Shown here piece by piece: positions 54,639-63,786 of a stretch of DNA of 64,000 nucleotides (position 1 is its first letter; every line of letters begins with the position of its first letter). The DNA comes from Streptomyces sp. NBC_01233 (GTDB taxonomy: Bacteria; Actinomycetota; Actinomycetes; Streptomycetales; Streptomycetaceae). Where the stretch lies: NCBI RefSeq assembly GCF_035989305.1, contig NZ_CP108514.1, positions 9,652,501 to 9,716,500 of the forward strand. The letters run 5' to 3'. Below the pieces are notes generated by a model that worked only from the letters and a program-made list of their open reading frames with translations, was not told the DNA's origin and searched no databases. A program made the translations under genes and the position numbers.

Positions 54639-56328
54639 CACGCAGCGGCCCCACGCAGGGTCCGACATCCTCCGTACCGCGCTGCGCCGCAACGTCGGCG
54701 CCATGACCTGGGGCACCGTCCTCATGGGCCTCTACCAGGCCGGTGAGACCGCCTTCCCCATCGCACTCGGCCTGATCGTCGAGCACACGATGCGGGGGGA
54801 GCGCAGCCTCGGCGCGCTCGCCGTGTCCATCGCCGCGCTCGCCGTGATCATCACGACCGTGTCGCTGTCGTGGCGGTTCGGCATGCGCATCCTGCAGAAG
54901 GCCAACACGACCGAGGCGCACCGCTGGCGGGTGCGCGTCGCGGACTGCGGACTCCAGCCGGTGGCCAGGGACGTCGACCTCAAGTCGGGCGAGGTGCTGA
55001 CCATCGCCACCGAGGACGCCGACCAGACCGCCGACATCATCGAGGTGGTGCCGCTGCTGATCAGTTCGCTGGTCGCGGTGCTGGTCGCGGCGGTCGCGCT
55101 GGGGCTCGCCGACCTGCGGCTCGGCCTGCTGGTGATCGTGGGCACCGTCGCGATCCTGTCGATCCTGAGCGTGATGTCCAGACGGATCGGCTCCAGCACC
55201 CGCGAACAGCAGGCCCGGGTCGCACGGGCGGGCGCGAAGGTCGCCGACCTGATCACCGGCCTGCGCCCGCTGCACGGGTTCGGAGGCAACCACGCCGCGT
55301 TCCGCTGCTACCGGACGGTCAGCACCGAGGCGAGGCAGCAGGCGGTCACCGTGGCCCTGGCGAACGGCGCGTACGCGGGCACCGCCATGGCCCTGAACGC
55401 CGTCCTCGCCGTCTCCGTGACCCTGACGGCGGGCTGGCTGGCGTTCGACGGCCGGATCACCATCGGGGAACTCGTCATGGCCGTCGGGCTCGCCCAATTC
55501 ATCATGGAACCGCTCAAGATGTTCTCGGACATGCCCAAGTACGTGATGATGGCGCGCGCTTCGGCCGAGCGGATGGCGCTGGTGCTGGCCGCGCCACCGG
55601 TGACGGCCTCGGGGCCGGAGCGCCCGGCCGCGGGCGGGGACCTGGAGATCGACTGCGTACGGTACGGGTCCCTGCGCGAGCTGAAGTTCCAGGTTCCGGC
55701 CGGCGAGTTCGTGGCGATCGCCGTCTACCAGCCGCGCTCCGCGGCCGACCTCGCCTCGATCCTGGCCGTCGAGATCCCGCCGGACGCGTACGAGGGAGCG
55801 GTGCGGGTCAGCGGGGAGGACATCGCCGGCCTGTCGATCGAGGCCGTCCGCGAGCACATGCTGGTGAACCCGTACGAGGGGGAGATCTTCGCGGGCACCC
55901 TCCGCACGAACATCGACCCGTCGGGCACCAGCCGCACGCTCGCCGAGGCCGTCGAGGCCTCCATGCTGACCGACGTCGTCGCCCTGCACCGCGAAGGGCT
56001 CGACTACGGGGTCCGCGACCGCGGGGCGAACCTATCCGGCGGACAGCGACAGCGGCTGTCCCTGGCGCGCGCCCTCGCCGCCGACAGCGACATCCTCGTC
56101 CTGCACGACCCCACGACGGCCGTCGACGCGGTCACGGAACAGCTCATCGCGCGCAACATCGCGGAGCTGCGCCGAGGCCGCACCACCGTAGTGATCACCG
56201 GCAGCCCGGCCCTCCTGGACGCCGCCGACCGCGTCCTCGTCCTCAACGACGGGGTCATCACCGCCGAGGACACCCACCGCAACCTCCTGGCCACCGACGA
56301 GGACTACTGCCTGGCGGTGGCCCGCTGA
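54625..56328 (+). CDS. cchI: ABC exporter half-transporter with degenerate Walker A
   Basis: A 567-residue half exporter: membrane domain (~residues 20-320) plus one nucleotide-binding domain. The Walker A position near residue 365 reads [10 protein letters not shown] instead of GxxGxGKST and cannot bind ATP normally. The signature [15 protein letters not shown] near residue 470 is intact. Walker B has [11 protein letters not shown], with Asp in place of the catalytic Glu. This complements CchG, which has the good Walker motifs and a poor signature. Both halves should make one active site from CchG Walker A/B and CchI LSGGQ. The ATG overlaps the end of cchH by 14 bp. Confidence 0.9.
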   Translation: MKTPDTQRPHAGSDILRTALRRNVGAMTWGTVLMGLYQAGETAFPIALGLIVEHTMRGERSLGALAVSIAALAVIITTVSLSWRFGMRILQKANTTEAHRWRVRVADCGLQPVARDVDLKSGEVLTIATEDADQTADIIEVVPLLISSLVAVLVAAVALGLADLRLGLLVIVGTVAILSILSVMSRRIGSSTREQQARVARAGAKVADLITGLRPLHGFGGNHAAFRCYRTVSTEARQQAVTVALANGAYAGTAMALNAVLAVSVTLTAGWLAFDGRITIGELVMAVGLAQFIMEPLKMFSDMPKYVMMARASAERMALVLAAPPVTASGPERPAAGGDLEIDCVRYGSLRELKFQVPAGEFVAIAVYQPRSAADLASILAVEIPPDAYEGAVRVSGEDIAGLSIEAVREHMLVNPYEGEIFAGTLRTNIDPSGTSRTLAEAVEASMLTDVVALHREGLDYGVRDRGANLSGGQRQRLSLARALAADSDILVLHDPTTAVDAVTEQLIARNIAELRRGRTTVVITGSPALLDAADRVLVLNDGVITAEDTHRNLLATDEDYCLAVAR

Positions 56329-56352
56329 GCGGCAGGATCCCGAAGGAACGGT

Positions 56353-57477
56353 CTAGCCGAGCGCCCAGGCGACATCCCTGAGCAGGGCGTGGCGCCAGCC
56401 CGCCCGGTCGTGGCCGGACGCCGAGCGGGACACCCGTACGGTCGCACCGGCCCGTTCGGTCAGGGTCTCGACCAGCTCGCAGTGGGGCAGCATCCGCGTT
56501 TCGTGTTCCCCCACGTCGAAGGCGATCCGCAGACCGGACAGGTCGGGGCGCTCCCGCAGGCGCGCGGCGAGGGCCCCGCCGACCGGGCCGCCCAAGGGGT
56601 CCGCCAGGTCCGGGGCGCCGGGCGTCCACCAGAACGACGGCGACTGGCAGGCGACCCGGGACACCAGGTCCGGGAACTCCAGTGCCGCGTACAGCGCGCT
56701 CAGCCCGCCGAGGCTCTGCCCGGCGACCACCAGGCGGTCCGGGTCCGCGGGCAGGCCGGTCTCCGCCACCAGCGGCAGCAGCTCGTCCCGGACTCCCTCC
56801 CACAGCTCGGGCCTGCACCCGAACTCGGCCTCCCGGTCCCGTACGGGCAGGAAGACGAGGGTCACGGGGGGCATCTCGCCACTGGCGACGGCCGAGTCGA
56901 AGGCGGTCACGGCCGGATGCAGGTACAGCCAGTCGTCCCCGTCGAGCAGCAGGACCACCGGACCGCCACCGCCCGCCGCGTGGACCCGTACGGTGCGCCG
57001 GCCGCCGAGCCGTTCGCCGGACCAGCGGACCCGGGTGCGCGGGAGGGGCAGCACGTCGTCACCGCCGGGGTCGACGAGGGGCCAGTGCGGCTGGGCGGGA
57101 GCGTCGGGGGCCGCTGCGATGGACCGGTCGCCGCCCGCACCGGCCGGGTTGAACGGGTCGGCGTGCGCCGTGCCGTCGACGAGGAACCGGTAGGTCACGC
57201 GCAGCCGCGCGGGCATCGGGACCTCGGCGTACCAGCAGTCCGAGCCGGCCCATCGGCGCAGGGGTACCGGCTCCGACCAGCTCTCGAACCCGATGCTCGC
57301 CGGAGCGCCGCGCCACAGGAACAGGGTCACCCAACTCCCGTCGTCGGCACGGACCGACGCCGGCGCCCCGGCGGCCGCCCAGAACGCCTCGGTGCCCGGT
57401 TCGCCCGGCAGCCCGTACGCGGCGAAGGAGTGGTCCGTGCCGGCCCCGCGGCCGGAGACGGGATCGGTCAGGCGCAT
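56353..57477 (-). CDS. cchJ: Enterochelin-esterase-like hydrolase
   Basis: A 374-residue alpha/beta hydrolase of the Fes/enterochelin esterase group. The N-terminal ~130 residues form the Fes beta domain (VTLFLWRGAPASIGFESWSE). The C-terminal catalytic domain carries VVAGQSLGGLSALYAALEFP near residue 250, with the nucleophile elbow GQSLGG, and a late His in SASGHDRAGWRHAL. In coelichelin assembly the homologue is proposed to release the peptide from the synthetase, which has no thioesterase, or to hydrolyse the imported ferric complex. It is convergent with cchI and divergent from cchK across an iron box. Confidence 0.88.
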   Translation of the reverse strand: MRLTDPVSGRGAGTDHSFAAYGLPGEPGTEAFWAAAGAPASVRADDGSWVTLFLWRGAPASIGFESWSEPVPLRRWAGSDCWYAEVPMPARLRVTYRFLVDGTAHADPFNPAGAGGDRSIAAAPDAPAQPHWPLVDPGGDDVLPLPRTRVRWSGERLGGRRTVRVHAAGGGGPVVLLLDGDDWLYLHPAVTAFDSAVASGEMPPVTLVFLPVRDREAEFGCRPELWEGVRDELLPLVAETGLPADPDRLVVAGQSLGGLSALYAALEFPDLVSRVACQSPSFWWTPGAPDLADPLGGPVGGALAARLRERPDLSGLRIAFDVGEHETRMLPHCELVETLTERAGATVRVSRSASGHDRAGWRHALLRDVAWALG

Positions 57478-57524
57478 GCGGATCTCCTTGTGAGCGGCAA
57501 GGGGAAAGACTAAGCTCTTCTGAA

Positions 57525-57543
57525 TTAGGTGAGCCTAACTTAA
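57525..57543. promoter_or_regulatory. Iron box (DmdR/IdeR-type) between cchJ and cchK
   Basis: TTAGGTGAGCCTAACTTAA agrees with 16 of 19 consensus positions, the best box in the window. It lies 48 bp before cchJ and 28 bp before cchK and can control both divergent transcripts, including the amidohydrolase behind cchK. Confidence 0.82.
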
Positions 57544-57570
57544 TCGTGACGTTCCCGGGAGGTACCGACC

Positions 57571-57783
57571 GTGAGCACCAACCCCTTCGACGATGCCGAG
57601 GGCCGCTTCCTCGTACTGGTGAACCGCGAGGGCCAGCACTCGCTGTGGCCGTCCTTCGCCGAGGTGCCCGGCGGGTGGACGACCGTCTTCGACGAGAACA
57701 CCCGGGGGGCGTGTCTGGACTTCATCGAGGCCAACTGGACCGACCTGCGCCCCCGTTTCCTCGCGCAGCCGATGGACGCCTGA
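57571..57783 (+). CDS. cchK: MbtH-like protein
   Basis: A 70-residue MbtH-family protein that binds NRPS adenylation domains and activates or stabilises them. The hallmark residues are present: [26 protein letters not shown], in which NPFDD, the NxExQ pattern and SLWP are diagnostic, then VPGGW and [11 protein letters not shown]. The GTG start has GGGAGG 8 nt upstream. It is the first gene after the iron box and is followed 39 bp later by an amidohydrolase. Its partner is CchH. Confidence 0.94.
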   Translation: MSTNPFDDAEGRFLVLVNREGQHSLWPSFAEVPGGWTTVFDENTRGACLDFIEANWTDLRPRFLAQPMDA

Positions 57784-57822
57784 CCCGCTCCGGACGACAC
57801 CGACTGGGGGACGACACCACCC

Positions 57823-59391
57823 ATGCTGTGCACCAGGCTGATCAACGCCCGCTTCCTCACCATGGACCCCGACCGTCCGGTCGCCCGCGAACTGGGTATC
57901 TGGCACGGACGGATCGTCGGTCTGGACGAAGCCGTGGCCTCCCTGCCCGCGCGCGAGGTGATCGACCTTCAGGGCGCCACCGTGCTCCCGGGGTTCATCG
58001 ACGCGCACGTGCACCTGCCCTGGACGGGCTTCACGCAGAACACCCCGAGCATCGCGGGCTGCACGCGGATCGACGAGGCGCTCGCCGTCGTGGCGGAAGC
58101 CGTCGCCCGGAGGAACTCGCCCGGATCCTGGGTGAGCATCGTCGGCTACGACCAGCGCGCGCTGGGGCGCCACCTGACGGCCGCCGAACTGGACACGGTC
58201 AGCCAGGGGCACAAGCTGTACCTGCTGCACGACTCCGGGCACGGCTGCGTCGTCAACACCGCCGTCCTGGAACTGCTCGCCGCGGACGTCCCGCACGAGA
58301 ACGGCTTCCTCGCCGAGGGTGCGATGGGCGCCGCCCGCGCGCTGCGACTGCCCTACTCCCAGGAGGAGGTGGCCGAGTCCATCGGACGCGCCGCCCGCAC
58401 CTGCCTGGCCGAGGGCATCACCGCCTGCGCCGAGGCGGGCATCGGCGGGGCCCTCTTCGGCCACACCCCGGTCGAGCTGGGCGCCTACCAACTCGCCCGG
58501 GAGAAGGGCCTGCTGCCGCTGCGGGTCCAGCTGATGGTCTCCGCCGACCGGCTGCGGCCCGTCGGCGCGCACGAGGCGGACGGCATCCCCAAGGCCCTCG
58601 ACCTCGGGCTGCGCACGGGCTTCGGTGACGACCGGCTCTCCGTGGGCGCCCTGAAGATCTTCACCGACGGCGGCATGATGGCCCGTACCGCCGCCCTGAG
58701 CGCCCCCTACGAAGGGCTCGACCACTGCGGCCAGCTGCAGGACGACCCCGAGGTGCTCGCGCAGTCGATCGTGGACGGCCACCTCGCCGGCTGGCAGCTC
58801 GCCGTGCACGCCATCGGCGACCGGGCGGCCGACGTGGCCCTGGACGCCCTGGAACGGGCCCAGCGGCTGCGGCCCCGCCCCGGCGCCCGGCACCGCATCG
58901 AGCACGCCGGCCTGATCCGCCCCGACCAGCTCCCGCGCATCGCCCGACTGGGCGTCAGTGCCGTCGTCCAGCCCAGCTTCCTGCGCTACTTCGGCGACGA
59001 CTACGCGGCGATCATGGGCGCCGAGCGGGCGCCCTGGCTGTACCGGGGCCGGGCATTCCTCGACCACGGCATCACCCTGGTCGGCAGCTCCGACCGGCCG
59101 GTGACGGACGGCTCCCCGCTGCGGGCCGTCCAGTTCATGGCCGAGCGCGCCTCCGGATCCGGCCGGCTGATCGGCCCGGACGAGGGCATCACCGTCGACG
59201 AGGCCCTGCGCGCCTACACCGTCGCCGGGGCCTACGCCTGCCACTGGGAGGACAGTGCGGGCAGTCTCACCCCGGGCAAGCGCGCCGATCTGGTCGTGCT
59301 CGGCGACGACCCGCGGAGCGTCGACGTGTCGCGCATCGGCGACATCGAGGTGGTGGCCACGTACGTGGACGGACGCGAGAGCGCAAAGTAG
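57823..59391 (+). CDS. YtcJ-type metal-dependent amidohydrolase
   Basis: A 522-residue enzyme of the amidohydrolase superfamily, YtcJ branch. The first metal motif HxH is in GFIDAHVHLPW near residue 68; further metal and catalytic motifs are TDGGMMARTAALSAPY near 285, LAVHAIGDRA near 328, HRIEHAGL near 355 and GSSDRPV near 423. Members hydrolyse amides or cyclic ureas of diverse substrates. It lies 39 bp after cchK and is probably under the same iron box, which hints at a role around siderophore or ornithine metabolism, but it is not part of the usual coelichelin gene set. Confidence 0.85.
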   Translation: MLCTRLINARFLTMDPDRPVARELGIWHGRIVGLDEAVASLPAREVIDLQGATVLPGFIDAHVHLPWTGFTQNTPSIAGCTRIDEALAVVAEAVARRNSPGSWVSIVGYDQRALGRHLTAAELDTVSQGHKLYLLHDSGHGCVVNTAVLELLAADVPHENGFLAEGAMGAARALRLPYSQEEVAESIGRAARTCLAEGITACAEAGIGGALFGHTPVELGAYQLAREKGLLPLRVQLMVSADRLRPVGAHEADGIPKALDLGLRTGFGDDRLSVGALKIFTDGGMMARTAALSAPYEGLDHCGQLQDDPEVLAQSIVDGHLAGWQLAVHAIGDRAADVALDALERAQRLRPRPGARHRIEHAGLIRPDQLPRIARLGVSAVVQPSFLRYFGDDYAAIMGAERAPWLYRGRAFLDHGITLVGSSDRPVTDGSPLRAVQFMAERASGSGRLIGPDEGITVDEALRAYTVAGAYACHWEDSAGSLTPGKRADLVVLGDDPRSVDVSRIGDIEVVATYVDGRESAK

Positions 59392-59404
59392 TCGGCGGTG
59401 TGAA

Positions 59405-59436
59405 GGCCCGCCGCGCCCCCACGGGCGCGGCGGGCC
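59405..59436. terminator. Strong terminator hairpin after the amidohydrolase
   Basis: A perfect 14-bp GC stem (59405-59418 with 59423-59436) with a 4-nt loop begins 13 bp after the stop codon. It closes the cchK operon. The rest of the 380-bp gap to the encapsulin gene holds its promoter region; no gene is seen. Confidence 0.85.
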
Positions 59437-59772
59437 TCGTCATGTGCCCCGACGGCACGTTGGCCGGATTCGCCTCTGGTGGGGACACAGGCCGCGCCCG
59501 GGGGCCACGTCATGCCCGTGAAGGGCGTCGGCCTCGGCGGGGAGAGCGGTCTGGACCAGGCCGAATGCCGTCGCTCGCCTGGGCAAACGTACTGGGGGTC
59601 AAGATCACTGCATCGAGGTAATGAGGGCGGTGTGTCAGGGCCCGTCGGTCGCGCCCGCAGTTAGTGTTCCCCGGGATCTGGACGGATTCCCGAATATTCA
59701 CCCTCTTTTTCCTCTTTCAATGGTGACGTGCACACATGCCGATCACCGCCCTTACGAAGGAGAGCTCGACCG

Positions 59773-61185
59773 ATGACTGTTGACACGAGCCCGGAAGCGC
59801 AGCTGGAAGCGACCCAGCAGTCCAGCCTGAGTACGGCCGCCGCCCGCAACCTCGCCAGCACGACCAAGTCCGCCCCGCAGATGCAGGAGATCACCTCCCG
59901 GTGGCTGCTGCGCATGCTGCCCTGGGTGGAGACCAAGGGCGGCACCTACCGGGTGAACCGCCGGCTCAGCTACACCGTCGGCGACGGGCGCATCGAGTTC
60001 ATCCAGGACGGCGGCGACGTCCGGGTGATCCCCCGCGAGCTCGGCGAACTCGCCCTGCTGCGCGGCTTCGAGGACGAGGAGGTGCTGACGGCCCTCGCCG
60101 ACCGGTGCGTCCAGCGCGACTTCCGGGCCGGCGAGGTGCTGGTCGAACGCGGCACCCCCGCCGACCAGATCCACCTGATCGCCCACGGCCGGATCAGCCA
60201 GACCTCCGTCGGGAAGTACGGTGACGCGGTCGCCGTCGCCGTCCTCGCCGACGGCGAGCAGTTCGGCGAGAACGCCCTGCTGGACGCCGACGCCGCGTGG
60301 GACTACACCGCCACCGCCGAGACGCCCGGAACCCTGCTCACCCTGTCCCGCGCCGAGTTCGCCGCCGTGCTGTCCGCGGCGCCGAGCCTCCAGGCCCACG
60401 TCCAGCAGTTCAGCTCGCTTCCCCACCAGCGGCAGAACAAGCACGGCGAGGCCGAGATCGCCATGTCGGCCGGCCACACCGGCGAGGCCGAACTGCCCGG
60501 TGCCTTCGTCGACTACGAGCTCAAGCCCCGCGAGTACGAGCTCTCCATCGCGCAGACCGTCCTGCGGATCCACACCAGGGTCGCCGACCTCTACAACGGG
60601 CCGCACAACCAGACCGAGGAGCAGCTCAGGCTCACCATCGAGGCGCTGCGCGAGCGCCAGGAGCACGAGCTGATCAACAATCGGGAGTTCGGCCTGCTCC
60701 ACAACGCCGCCTTCAAGCAGCGGATCCAGACCCACTCCGGCCCGCCCACCCCGGACGACCTCGACGAGCTGCTCTGCCGCCGCCGTGGCTCCAAGTTCTT
60801 CCTCGCCCACCCCAGGACCATCGCGGCGATCGGGCGCGAGTTCAACTCCCGCGGCCTCTACCCGGACCACGTCGACGTGGGCGGGCAGCAGGTCCCGGCC
60901 TGGCGCGGGGTCCCGATCCTGCCCTGCAACAAGATCCCCATCAGCAAGGAGAACACCAGCTCCGTCCTCGTCATGCGAACCGGCGAGGACAACCAGGGCG
61001 TGATCGGTCTGCGCCAGACCGGTCTGCCGGAGGAGTACGAGCCCGGCCTGTCGGTGCGCTTCATGGGCATCGACGAGAAGTCGATCATCTCCTACCTGGT
61101 CACCGCCTACTACTCCGCCGCCATCCTGGTGCCCGACGCGCTCGGCGTGCTGGAGAACGTGCAGATCGCGCGCCGGCGCGACTAG
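59773..61185 (+). CDS. Family 2B encapsulin nanocompartment shell protein
   Basis: A 470-residue capsid protein with HK97-type fold and an inserted cyclic-nucleotide-binding-like domain, the mark of family 2B encapsulins. The insert spans about residues 100-215 ([20 protein letters not shown], then [15 protein letters not shown]). The HK97 part continues from about 240: [20 protein letters not shown] and the late [20 protein letters not shown]. It is encoded directly before 2-methylisoborneol synthase, its usual cargo. AAGGAG lies 8 nt before the ATG. Whether cyclic nucleotide binds is unknown. A hairpin over the stop codon may lower read-through. Confidence 0.92.
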   Translation: MTVDTSPEAQLEATQQSSLSTAAARNLASTTKSAPQMQEITSRWLLRMLPWVETKGGTYRVNRRLSYTVGDGRIEFIQDGGDVRVIPRELGELALLRGFEDEEVLTALADRCVQRDFRAGEVLVERGTPADQIHLIAHGRISQTSVGKYGDAVAVAVLADGEQFGENALLDADAAWDYTATAETPGTLLTLSRAEFAAVLSAAPSLQAHVQQFSSLPHQRQNKHGEAEIAMSAGHTGEAELPGAFVDYELKPREYELSIAQTVLRIHTRVADLYNGPHNQTEEQLRLTIEALRERQEHELINNREFGLLHNAAFKQRIQTHSGPPTPDDLDELLCRRRGSKFFLAHPRTIAAIGREFNSRGLYPDHVDVGGQQVPAWRGVPILPCNKIPISKENTSSVLVMRTGEDNQGVIGLRQTGLPEEYEPGLSVRFMGIDEKSIISYLVTAYYSAAILVPDALGVLENVQIARRRD

Positions 61186-61195
61186 CGCCGGCGCG
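61169..61195 (+). terminator. Hairpin spanning the encapsulin stop codon
   Basis: A perfect 11-bp GC palindrome (61169-61179 with 61185-61195) has a 5-nt loop, and the stop codon lies across the loop and right arm. No T-run follows. It may attenuate transcription or protect the 3' end, making shell message exceed cargo message. Confidence 0.5.
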
Positions 61196-61403
61196 ACCAG
61201 GGACAGCCGGTGGATCCCGGCCGGGCCCGGGCCGTCCGCCACCTGCCGACCCGTGCCCTGCGGCCCCGATCCACCGGACACCGCCGGCGGACACCCGCCG
61301 GCGGCCCGCCCGACGGGCGCGACGGCCCGGCCCGGATCGTCCCAGGCCGGCCGAGCGCGCCCGGGATCCGGGACAGCCCACCCACCCCAGCAAGGAGCCA
61401 CGG

Positions 61404-62747
61404 ATGCCCGAGCCCGGGCCTTCCCCTCTGCAGTCGAGCCTGCCTGCCGCTGCGGCCCGTTTCGGGGCCCACGTCTTCGCCAACGCCCTGGCCTCCGGCA
61501 TCGAGGCCGTCGGCGCCCTGTCCACCGTGCCCGCGGACGCTCCCGTAGGGGTGCCCGTGGAAGTGCCCGTACCACTGCCCCCGGCGGGGCCCGTCGACGT
61601 ACCCGTGTCCGAGGACGGACCCGCTGCCGCCGTGTGGCAGGCGAGCCCGGCCCTGGAGCGGATCCTGCGCGGACCCAGCGGGCTGGGCACGGCGAGCCTG
61701 CACCTGGCCGCCCGGGCCGAGGTGCTGCCGGCGGCACCGGCGGCTCCGGCGCCCGAGGAGCCGGTGCCGGGTCATCCGATCCCCGGCCTCTACTACCACC
61801 CGATCCAGGAGCCCGGCCCCGCACGGGTGGAGGAGGTCAGCCGCAGGATCAAGGACTGGGCGGTGGACGAGGTCGACCTGTACCCCGACGACTGGGAGGG
61901 CGAGTTCGACGGCTTCTCCGTCGGGCGGTACATGGTGGCCTGCCATCCGGACGCCCCCACCGTCGAGCACCTGATGCTCGCCACCCGGCTGATGGTCGCC
62001 GAGAACGCTGTCGACGACTGCTATTGCGAGGACCACGGCGGCTCGCCCATCGGCCTCGGCGGACGCCTCCTGATGGCGCACACCGCCCTGGACCCCCTCC
62101 ACACGACGAAGGAGTACCAGCCGGAGTGGGCGCAGTCGCTCCACTCGGACGCACCCCGGCGCGCCTACCGCTCCGCCATGGAGTACTTCCTCCAGGTGGC
62201 CAGCCCCTCCCAGGCCGACCGGTTCCGGCACGACATGGCCCGTCTGCACATGGGGTACCTCGCCGAGGCGGCCTGGGCCCAGACGGACCACGTCCCCGAG
62301 GTGTGGGAATACCTGGCGATGCGCCAGTTCAACAACTTCCGCCCCTGCCCCACCATCACCGACACCGTCGGCGGCTACGAACTGCCCGCGGACCTCCATG
62401 CGCCGGCCGCCATGCAGCGGGTCATCGCGCTCGCGGGCAACGCCACCACGATCGTCAACGACCTCTACTCCTACACCAAGGAACAAGCCAGCCCCGGCCG
62501 GCACCTGAACCTGCCCGTGGTGATCGCCGAACGCGAGGACACGTCAGAGCGGGAGGCCTACCTCAAGGCGGTCGAGGTCCACAACGACCTCATGCACGAG
62601 TTCGAAGCCGAAGCCGCCGCCCTGGCGGCCGCCTGCCCCGTTCCGAGCGTGCTGCGCTTCCTGCGGGGCGTGGCCGTGTGGGTCGACGGCAACCACTACT
62701 GGCACCAGACCAACACCTATCGCTATAGCCTGCCCGACTTCTGGTAA
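61404..62747 (+). CDS. 2-methylisoborneol synthase
   Basis: A 447-residue class I terpene cyclase that converts 2-methyl-GPP to the earthy odorant 2-methylisoborneol. The metal motifs are DDCYCED at residues 204-210 and the NSE triad in NDLYSYTKE at 352-360. The C-terminal RY pair is in NTYRYSLPDF. The first ~125 residues are Ala/Pro/Val-rich and probably disordered, and include a PSGLGTASLHLAARA segment near residue 93. This tail is likely the encapsulin cargo-loading region. AAGGAG lies before the ATG. The methyltransferase gene follows within 15 bp. Confidence 0.94.
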   Translation: MPEPGPSPLQSSLPAAAARFGAHVFANALASGIEAVGALSTVPADAPVGVPVEVPVPLPPAGPVDVPVSEDGPAAAVWQASPALERILRGPSGLGTASLHLAARAEVLPAAPAAPAPEEPVPGHPIPGLYYHPIQEPGPARVEEVSRRIKDWAVDEVDLYPDDWEGEFDGFSVGRYMVACHPDAPTVEHLMLATRLMVAENAVDDCYCEDHGGSPIGLGGRLLMAHTALDPLHTTKEYQPEWAQSLHSDAPRRAYRSAMEYFLQVASPSQADRFRHDMARLHMGYLAEAAWAQTDHVPEVWEYLAMRQFNNFRPCPTITDTVGGYELPADLHAPAAMQRVIALAGNATTIVNDLYSYTKEQASPGRHLNLPVVIAEREDTSEREAYLKAVEVHNDLMHEFEAEAAALAAACPVPSVLRFLRGVAVWVDGNHYWHQTNTYRYSLPDFW

Positions 62748-62761
62748 GGATGGATCTATTC

Positions 62762-63658
62762 GTGACCAGCACCGATTTCACCACCACCACCACCACCTCT
62801 GCCGACCCCTCCGTGATCATCCCCTCCCCGGCGACGCCCTACCAGGGGGACATCGCCCGCTACTGGAACAACGAGGCCAGGCCCGTGAACCTGCGCCTCG
62901 GCGACGTCGACGGCCTTTACCACCACCACTACGGCATCGGCGACGTCGACCACGCCTCCCTCGGCGACGCCGGTGACAGCGAGTACGAGAAGAAGCTGGT
63001 CGCCGAGCTGCACCGGCTGGAGTCGGCGCAGGCCGAGGTCCTCCTGAACCACCTCGGCCCCATCGGGCGCGAGGACACCCTCGTGGACGCCGGCTGCGGC
63101 CGCGGCGGCTCGATGGTCATGGCCCACCAGCGCTTCGGGTGCAAGGTCGAGGGCGTCACCCTGTCGGCCAAGCAGGCCGACTTCGCCAACCGGCGGGCCC
63201 GCGAGCTCGGCATCGAGGACCACGTCCGCGCCCGCGTCTGCAACATGCTCAGCACGCCCTTCGAGACCGGGCAGGCCGCGGCCTCGTGGAACAACGAGTC
63301 GAGCATGTACGTCGACCTGCACGACCTCTTCGCGGAGCACTCCCGGGTCCTTGAGGTCGGCGGCCGCTACGTGACCATCACCGGCTGCTGGAACCCGCGG
63401 TACGGTCAGCCCTCGAAGTGGGTCTCCCAGATCAACATGCACTTCGAGTGCAACATCCACTCCCGCCGCGAGTACCTGCGCGCGATGGCCGACAACCGTC
63501 TCGTACCGCAGGCCGTCATCGACCTGACCCCCGAGACGCTGCCCTACTGGGAGCTGCGGGCCACGTCCTCGCTGGTCACCGGCATCGAGGAGGCGTTCAT
63601 CGAGTCCTACAAGGACGGCTCCTTCCAGTACGTGCTGATCGCCGCCGACCGCGTCTGA
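62762..63658 (+). CDS. Geranyl diphosphate 2-C-methyltransferase
   Basis: A 298-residue SAM-dependent methyltransferase that adds a methyl group to C2 of geranyl diphosphate. The SAM site is TLVDAGCGRGGS near residue 104; the conserved YWNNEARPVNLRLGDVDGLY near residue 35, SWNNESSMYVDLHDLFAEHS and ITGCWNPRYGQPSKW match characterised GPP methyltransferases closely. The GTG at 62762 is chosen because AAGGA lies 11 nt upstream and the known proteins begin with a similar Thr-rich tail; an ATG at 62750 would add four residues. The gene follows the synthase gene directly, completing the terpene operon. Confidence 0.93.
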   Translation: MTSTDFTTTTTTSADPSVIIPSPATPYQGDIARYWNNEARPVNLRLGDVDGLYHHHYGIGDVDHASLGDAGDSEYEKKLVAELHRLESAQAEVLLNHLGPIGREDTLVDAGCGRGGSMVMAHQRFGCKVEGVTLSAKQADFANRRARELGIEDHVRARVCNMLSTPFETGQAAASWNNESSMYVDLHDLFAEHSRVLEVGGRYVTITGCWNPRYGQPSKWVSQINMHFECNIHSRREYLRAMADNRLVPQAVIDLTPETLPYWELRATSSLVTGIEEAFIESYKDGSFQYVLIAADRV

Positions 63659-63715
63659 CCGACCGCGTCCGGCCGACCGCGTCCGACCGACCGCGTCCGA
63701 CCGACCGGGTCCGCC
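63646..63715. repeat. Five tandem 14-bp repeats starting in the methyltransferase stop region
   Basis: Five units resembling CGACCGCGTCCGAC follow each other from 63646 to 63715. The first unit contains the last codons (Asp-Arg-Val-stop) of the methyltransferase gene; the middle units are identical or differ at one to three positions. They look like slippage copies of the coding end. Confidence 0.85.
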
Positions 63716-63721
63716 CGAGCG

Positions 63722-63738
63722 CCGGCCCGAGGGGCCGG
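63722..63738. terminator. Terminator hairpin between convergent genes
   Basis: CCGGCCC and GGGCCGG pair across GAG, and a second small GC stem (63740-63745 with 63751-63756) follows. They lie between the convergent methyltransferase and oxidase genes. Confidence 0.6.
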
Positions 63739-63786
63739 ATCCGCCCCCCCGGCGGACCCGGCCCCACCCGCCGTTCACCGGACCGG

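Noticed and set aside
48657..54725. A 2022-codon open frame antisense to the synthetase gene
   Set aside because: High-GC DNA leaves the antisense frame open because stop codons are rare there; its translation has no known domains and is rich in Gly/Arg/Val, while the opposite strand shows clear NRPS domains.
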